A stretch of DNA of 64,000 nucleotides. Origin: Algivirga pacifica (GTDB lineage Bacteria > Bacteroidota > Bacteroidia > Cytophagales > Flammeovirgaceae). Under the pieces are notes generated by a model, which saw only the letters and a list, made by a program, of their open reading frames with translations, was not told the DNA's origin and did not search any database. Positions 59,032 through 64,000 of the stretch are shown one piece after another. The stretch lies in the NCBI RefSeq assembly GCF_039543525.1, contig NZ_BAABJX010000065.1, positions 1 through 64,000 on the forward strand. Reading direction: 5' to 3'. The first letter of the stretch is position 1; every line of letters starts with the position of its first letter. The position numbers and the translations under genes are program-made.

Positions 59032-59520
59032 TCATATGGAAGCATTTTTTAAGAATCCCACTTTATTCCATTTACTGATTAGATCCTTTATTTCATCCCA
59101 ATTCGGATTCACTAAGTTCCCTTTAATGTCCATAAATAGCCAATCATACTTCCTCCCCAATTCTATCATCTCCATAAGAAAGACTAACCTAACCTCTCGT
59201 AGATCTGCTCTAAAATACAATTCTTCTACTTTACCTGTTTCCTTATTGATTGTCAATGAAGCATCATTATCTACCTTATCAGTATAAGTTTTCCAATTGA
59301 GCCAAAATTCGTCATTACCAAAATTCCCTCTATCTACCATTCGATCGATTTCATGACTAATCCCTCTCGGCTCAACTTCTAATAAGCTCCAATAACCTTC
59401 TGTCATAGGGTAAAAGCAGCCATCCTTAATTTGAACTGTAACTTGATCAGGTATTCCCCCATGTTTTAGTAATAATCCTTTCCTTGGAACAACTGTTAGG
59501 TGTAATTGATATAATGCCAT
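59032..59520 (-). CDS. Unrecognised cytoplasmic protein, 162 residues
   Basis: The protein has no signal peptide or membrane segment. It is rich in acidic and aromatic residues, with strands at the N terminus (ALYQLHLTVVPRKGLLLKHG) and helices around 120-160 (FLMEMIELGRKYDWLFMD). The size, charge and isolated place are like many immunity or contact-system proteins, but no toxin gene is adjacent, so no function is assigned. It is likely a real gene because it is full of ordinary codons and has a clean ATG. Confidence 0.55.
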   Translation of the reverse strand: MALYQLHLTVVPRKGLLLKHGGIPDQVTVQIKDGCFYPMTEGYWSLLEVEPRGISHEIDRMVDRGNFGNDEFWLNWKTYTDKVDNDASLTINKETGKVEELYFRADLREVRLVFLMEMIELGRKYDWLFMDIKGNLVNPNWDEIKDLISKWNKVGFLKNASI

Positions 59521-59667
59521 GCTTTTACTTTCAGCTCTAATAAACTTAGTTCATTTATGCACTTTAACCATCTTGCTCTGCCTACTGATTTGAACTAATT
59601 TGTGCATATCCCAACGCTTTGGACACACTGATAGCCCTATTTATACTACTAACTTAAAGGAATCGTA

Positions 59668-59800
59668 GAAACTGGTTTTTACGTCCTCGCAAAGACCAAA
59701 ACATAATGAGAGCGTCCACGCTCAAGCTTATGTAACCGGAGCGAGGACGCTCCTATTATGTTTAAGATCCTAGCGAGGACGCTAGGACCAGTATTTAGAA
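59668..59800. repeat. AGGACGC hairpin element, full copy 2
   Basis: The hairpins in order are a TACGTCC/TCGCAAAG-like left stem, GAGCGT/CC/ACGCTC, GGAGCG/AGGA/CGCTCC, and CCTAGCG/AGGA/CGCTAGG. The element fills most of the 329-base gap between pbpC and the unknown gene at 59032; the rest of the gap shows nothing recognisable. It lies after the pbpC stop and may terminate it. Confidence 0.75.
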
Positions 59801-59849
59801 GGCTTCAAGATATATGAACCTCATGAAGCTCCTGATGCGATTGGCCTAC

Positions 59850-62207
59850 TTAGTCCACCACCTCAAACTCTTGCTTAATTTCGTTGCCCAGATCATCGAC
59901 CAGCGTCAGCAAATGTACCCCTTTTGGAGCCTGTACTGCTATTTGATGCGTACTTTTCGTAGAGCCCAGATACTGATTATCAATATGCCAATAGATATTG
60001 GTGGAGGCATCCTCATGGGCAGCCTCAAAGACGGCATGTCCTCGTTGTCCTTCCTGGTCGATTGGAATATGGACCTTTCGGTAGCTATGGGGATAAATAA
60101 GATCAAAATAGGTTTTACTGTCGGTTTGCTTACAATGCGATAAGAAAGGGGGAACATTTTTATATTCAGGGTGAAAACGTTGGTAATACCATGCCTCCAC
60201 AGGGGGTAGAATAAACCACTCTTGATTCACCATCTCCCCAATGGCGTAGCAACTGCTATTGACCTGATGCGTCGCTTCCTTGTTCAGATGCAATACCTTA
60301 TGATACTGGCACTGATTCCCTTTAGTCATATAGGTTTCTAATTGCATAGGGTAAGCGTCCGGGCAGTTTTTGGAGGCCAGCATCCCACTTTGCTTACACA
60401 CCATTATCTCTTCTCCATAGTATTCTTCCAACTCTAAAGAGCCTTGTACAAGCGAAAATAGATCAAACATCAATGGTGCTGCAGCGCTTACTCCCGTCAG
60501 CCCTGGCCTTCCTTCCCCGTCTGCATTTCCAATCCATACCCCTACAAGATATTTTCCGTTTACTCCAATCGCCCAGGCATCCCGATGACCAAAGCTGGTC
60601 CCCGTTTTCCAGGCTATATTTCTTGCCGATCCGTAGTATTTCCACCCTGCTTCCTGATCTGGTCGCTCTACACGTTGCATGGCTTCCAGCGCATACCTTA
60701 TCGATAACACACGCAACGGACCATCTTTGGATAATTGCTCATTTTTCGGAGTCGTTGGGGTATAATAATTCGGGTGATAATCTTCTTGAGCATACCATTT
60801 ATGTAAAGGGCGTTCCGTGTAGTTCTGAAAGGCCCTCACCATGCTGGCATATACGGCGCTTATTTCCCAAAGAGACGTTTCACCACCTCCCAAAATCATA
60901 GACAATCCGTAATGGTCGGCAGGCTGGTTAAAGTGGGTAAACCCCACCTCCTGCAGCTTTTGATGAAACTTCTCATGACCATATTCAATCAAAAGATGAA
61001 CAAAGGGAACATTCAAACTACTTACGAGGGCATCATCGGCGGGTACCATTCCTCTATAGGCCTTGTCAAAGTTCCTGGGCGTAAACCCTTTATAAAATAA
61101 GGGCTTGTCCGGTAACAGTTGCTTGGGCATCATCAGTCCCTCATCCAAGGCTGCTGCATATAGAATAGGCTTCAGAAGACTGCCGGGAGATCGTCTGGAA
61201 GTAATGATATCGACATGTTGTCCATGATCACCCATAGTAGAAGATGTGTTACCTACATACGCAAGGGTATTCCCTGAAGAAATATCTAAAATAATGGCTG
61301 CCGCATTGTGGACTTGATTGTATTTCATCTTGCGGCTATAGCGATTGAGTTTCCTGCTGGCTTCTTTTTGCAAATAGGTTTGTAGGGTACTTTTTATATT
61401 ACTCCCTTTGTGCCCCTCATTGATGCCCCTTCGCAATAAATGGTAGGCCAATTGGGGCAACGGTTTAGGGGAAGAAGGAAGCTGCTCTTGCTTGGCAAGG
61501 TAAAGCTCATCTTGAGACAGAAACCCTCTTTCATTGAGTTTATGAAGTAATTGATCTCTCTTTTCCTTGAGGCGCTCCTGATTTTTTCCGGGGAAAATCG
61601 AAGCAGGGTTGTTGGGTAAAACGGCAAGCATGGCCGTTTCTGCCCAGGATAGTTTATGCGCAGGACGACCAAAGTATCGGTAGGAAGCAGCTTTTAATCC
61701 AATAATATTTCCTCCAAAAGGAGCATGGTCGGCATATTGTTGAAGAATTTCCTTTTTGCTATAGTAAAGTTCTAATTTTAACGCTGCCAATAGTTCCAAA
61801 AACTTCTGCGGATACGTTCGCTTTTGATTGCCATACGCCATCCTTACCGTTTGCATACTAATGGTACTTCCTCCACTCACAATTCTCCCTGCCAGAAAAT
61901 TTTGATGAATCGCTCTGAAAATGGAGACCGGATTGACACCTACATGATAGTAGAAATATTCATCTTCAAATAAGAGAAGCGCCGTTTCGAACTTTTGAGG
62001 TATAGAATCTGATGCTGGAAAACGCCACTGTTGATCCTCTGCAATCACGGCTCCAAGCAAATCCCCTTCTGCAGATTCCAGCGTAGTCACATAGGGATTC
62101 TGGAAGAGCGGAGAAGGAAGAGGTATCATTAAAATCATACACGGAATAGCCAGTGCTAATGCCAGTTTGATTTTATGCCTTCGCAGAAAAATAAATAAGG
62201 TTTGCAT
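59850..62207 (-). CDS. pbpC: Penicillin-binding protein 1C
   Basis: The 785-residue protein has one N-terminal membrane anchor (about 13-33), a GT51 glycosyltransferase domain (about 50-230) with catalytic Glu81 in FEDEYFYYH and GGSTISMQ, a transpeptidase domain with Ser343-x-x-Lys346 (SLLK), SLN (397-399) and KTGT (534-537), and a C-terminal BiPBP_C domain (about 700-783). It is a class A peptidoglycan synthase. The alpha-2-macroglobulin gene upstream is its usual genomic partner, as in yfhM-pbpC. Confidence 0.95.
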   Translation of the reverse strand: MQTLFIFLRRHKIKLALALAIPCMILMIPLPSPLFQNPYVTTLESAEGDLLGAVIAEDQQWRFPASDSIPQKFETALLLFEDEYFYYHVGVNPVSIFRAIHQNFLAGRIVSGGSTISMQTVRMAYGNQKRTYPQKFLELLAALKLELYYSKKEILQQYADHAPFGGNIIGLKAASYRYFGRPAHKLSWAETAMLAVLPNNPASIFPGKNQERLKEKRDQLLHKLNERGFLSQDELYLAKQEQLPSSPKPLPQLAYHLLRRGINEGHKGSNIKSTLQTYLQKEASRKLNRYSRKMKYNQVHNAAAIILDISSGNTLAYVGNTSSTMGDHGQHVDIITSRRSPGSLLKPILYAAALDEGLMMPKQLLPDKPLFYKGFTPRNFDKAYRGMVPADDALVSSLNVPFVHLLIEYGHEKFHQKLQEVGFTHFNQPADHYGLSMILGGGETSLWEISAVYASMVRAFQNYTERPLHKWYAQEDYHPNYYTPTTPKNEQLSKDGPLRVLSIRYALEAMQRVERPDQEAGWKYYGSARNIAWKTGTSFGHRDAWAIGVNGKYLVGVWIGNADGEGRPGLTGVSAAAPLMFDLFSLVQGSLELEEYYGEEIMVCKQSGMLASKNCPDAYPMQLETYMTKGNQCQYHKVLHLNKEATHQVNSSCYAIGEMVNQEWFILPPVEAWYYQRFHPEYKNVPPFLSHCKQTDSKTYFDLIYPHSYRKVHIPIDQEGQRGHAVFEAAHEDASTNIYWHIDNQYLGSTKSTHQIAVQAPKGVHLLTLVDDLGNEIKQEFEVVD

Positions 62208-62300
62208 GTGCGTTGTTGAAAGCTTGTTTAGTAGAAAAAATGACTTATGAATTTATAGCATTTTGTAAAGCATGCTCAATGCTGTACGCTTAAGGAAAAA

Positions 62301-62435
62301 GTAGACACTGGTCTTTGCGTCCTCGCAAAGACTATAATATAATAGGAGCGTCCACGCTCAAGTTTATACAACCAGAGCGAAGACGCTCAAATAATGCCTA
62401 AGGTCCTAGCGAGGACACTAGGACCAGTACTTAGG
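62301..62435. repeat. AGGACGC hairpin element, full copy 3
   Basis: This copy has CTTTGCG/TCCT/CGCAAAG, GAGCGT/CC/ACGCTC, a GAGCG/AAGA/CGCTC hairpin, and GGTCCTAGCG/AGGA/CACTAGGACC with one changed base. It fills much of the 331-base gap between the alpha-2-macroglobulin gene and pbpC and may weaken read-through between these partners. Confidence 0.75.
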
Positions 62436-62538
62436 CCATTTTTGATACAATGCCCCCCATTCTAATACAAAAATCATGATTCTATCACGAAATGTTGATA
62501 TGGGATAATTTATAATTAGTAATGCCAATCAATAAGAT

Positions 62539-64000
62539 TTATTGTTCAGGCACAACCGTAACCCATTGCCCTGCCTTAGTCGCATAAATCGTATTGTCAT
62601 ACATGGCTGCAGAAGTCACCGCAGGGAGATAATATTTCCCCTGATAAGAAGCATTCAGTAATACTTCAAACTCGGCTACTTCATTTTTCTTCAAGTCAAA
62701 ATAGTGCATCACTCGGTCATCACGTATGTCCATGTAGTCTGTTGTACTCAATGCCATGGAACCATCCAAACGGGTGTTGATAATTTCCCAACCCGAAGGG
62801 AATATTTGCGTAAGTGCCATATCCTTGTAATGACCATTAACACCTGGATTTTTCACCGATACAATCGCTTTAAAGCTGGTACCTTGCTTTAGTTGTGTAA
62901 CATCCAGGACATTGCCACTCATATCTTCGTAGGTGACCTCCATGGACAAGTTCTTTTTGCTTGACGATTCTGTTCCTGTTAATGGTGTCCCAGAACGTAT
63001 CACACGTACAAAGACCGGTGAACCTCCTTCATTACTCAAGGTAATGGAAGTCTTCTTATCAGCCTTTTGAAGACTTGTTTGGTAGAGATACTCTTTTCCG
63101 CTAAGCTCCTTTTCTTCTCCATCCACATTCACCAATACATCGGTTTCGCCCTCCATTCCTATTTCAGCGGCATACTTGGCAATTGCTATCATACTATAGG
63201 CTGTCGTCTGCGTACTCATCCAATGCGCTTTGTTCGCCATATTGGAAGCAATCTTCATCAACACTTCAAAGGCATGCGTCCTTTTATCCAAAACAGTCAG
63301 GGTCTCCAGCAACATGGCTTTATCTCTGGTTTCTGAGCCATAAGTATAACGATAAGCATCCTCAGAGGTAGAAGCAATTAGCTCATTCCCTCCTTCGATC
63401 AGTACTTCCGCCTGGTCTTTATAACCAGCAATCGCGTAAGCGAGTGCCAGTCGCCATTTAGCATTAGTACTAAGCGATAGATCTTCCTTCATTCTATTCA
63501 TAGCCCCTAGTGCAGGCTGCTCTGCCAATGCCAAAGTATACAATCGATAAGCCTGAATTAATGCGTGATCACCGTCCCCATTGGATGCCGTCCAGTTTTC
63601 AGCCTTATTGCTTTGGTAGCTGATCCATTGAGAGAGCATTCCTTCAGGAACGGCATACCCTGCTTTCTTGGCTTCTACCAGGAAGTGTCCTGCGTAATTG
63701 GTTCCCCAATGATTTGCCTCTTCCTGACCAGGCCAGTAAGACAATCCTCCATTACCAAGTTGGAACGTTTTTAGGCGACTGATTCCCGCATCAACATTGG
63801 TTTGAATCTCATTTTTTTGCTCATCGGTTAATTCCATCAACTTATCCAGGTACAGCTGCGCAAAAACGGCAGAAGTCGTTTGCTCCACACAACCGTGAGG
63901 GTATCGAATCAGGTATCCCAATCGTTGCTCTATATTCAAGGAAGGAAGGGTACTCACCTCTACATAAGCCTTATTTTCTCCGGCAATACCGATCGGCTGA
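62539..64000 (-). CDS. Alpha-2-macroglobulin family protein, 3' part only
   Basis: The frame is open to the window edge: before the VSTLPSLNIEQRLGYLI segment it continues with QPIGIAGENKAYVE, so the 5' part lies outside and the GTG at 63957 is internal. The visible 487 residues include the thioester motif HGCVEQTT, an alpha-helical toroid (to about residue 300 of this part) and the C-terminal receptor-like domain. Bacterial A2M proteins trap proteases in the periplasm, guarding the cell wall together with PBP1C, whose gene follows. An intact thioester Cys-Glu-Gln means it is likely a trap of the thioester class. Confidence 0.9.
   Translation of the reverse strand, partial: QPIGIAGENKAYVEVSTLPSLNIEQRLGYLIRYPHGCVEQTTSAVFAQLYLDKLMELTDEQKNEIQTNVDAGISRLKTFQLGNGGLSYWPGQEEANHWGTNYAGHFLVEAKKAGYAVPEGMLSQWISYQSNKAENWTASNGDGDHALIQAYRLYTLALAEQPALGAMNRMKEDLSLSTNAKWRLALAYAIAGYKDQAEVLIEGGNELIASTSEDAYRYTYGSETRDKAMLLETLTVLDKRTHAFEVLMKIASNMANKAHWMSTQTTAYSMIAIAKYAAEIGMEGETDVLVNVDGEEKELSGKEYLYQTSLQKADKKTSITLSNEGGSPVFVRVIRSGTPLTGTESSSKKNLSMEVTYEDMSGNVLDVTQLKQGTSFKAIVSVKNPGVNGHYKDMALTQIFPSGWEIINTRLDGSMALSTTDYMDIRDDRVMHYFDLKKNEVAEFEVLLNASYQGKYYLPAVTSAAMYDNTIYATKAGQWVTVVPEQ

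Overview
The window is chromosomal DNA of a Bacteroidota bacterium, probably of the Cytophagia/Cytophagales type. The evidence is the Bacteroidota promoter signature (TAnnTTTG at -7, sometimes with TTG/TTTG about 20 bases upstream), TonB-dependent receptors with carboxypeptidase-regulatory-like N-terminal domains, TonB C-terminal-domain proteins, many small outer-membrane beta-barrels, and signal peptides and lipoboxes typical of the phylum. No species call is possible from the sequence alone. No rRNA, tRNA, phage, CRISPR array or transposase gene was seen.

Layout. 0.1-6 kb: HTTM membrane protein, organic hydroperoxide reductase Ohr with a double palindromic operator, DoxX-like protein, AraC regulator, ChrA transporter and a LysR regulator that diverges from the next operon. 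6.2-11 kb: leuC-leuD-leuA(cimA)-leuB, the branched-chain amino acid operon. 11.1-19.9 kb (minus strand): a seven-gene export operon of membrane fusion protein, TolC, MacB-type ATPase, two MacB/FtsX permeases, sigma-54-type response regulator and histidine kinase. 20-26 kb: a tandem duplication of about 3.1 kb, each copy holding a small Cys-rich secreted protein and a His-rich TonB receptor that probably handles metal. 26.4-34.5 kb: a MORN/TonB-C protein, DUF2809 protein, sulfotransferase, GH20 hexosaminidase, TerB-like protein and SEC-C/TPR protein. 35.7-38.9 kb: proC-proB-proA.

39-44.2 kb (minus strand): a tightly coupled five-gene operon of NAD-dependent 3beta-HSD/OleD-like reductase, metallo-beta-lactamase hydrolase, F390-synthetase-like adenylating enzyme, FabH/OleA-like ketosynthase and fatty-acid-hydroxylase-family membrane enzyme. 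It looks like a lipid or secondary-metabolite pathway and is the best candidate for an undescribed system. 44.4-51.5 kb: a thioredoxin/beta-barrel fusion, small outer-membrane proteins, an alpha/beta hydrolase lipoprotein, an S41 peptidase, a hemolysin III protein and the uracil permease. 51.6-58.2 kb (minus strand): an exported thiaminase I homologue directly downstream of a TonB receptor, then an NAD(P)H oxidoreductase, a Crp/Fnr regulator, thiE and thiM. This suggests a thiamine-salvage locus. 58.4-64 kb: two small unknown proteins, PBP1C and the 3' part of an alpha-2-macroglobulin gene.

The intergenic space is unusually rich in structured repeats. There are 7-bp tandem arrays, two of which have exactly 17 units and a shared tail. 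Several families of multi-hairpin palindromes lie mostly downstream of genes and probably act as terminators. There are also MITE-like elements that share terminal inverted repeats but have different palindromic cores. Several genes end inside the heptad arrays.
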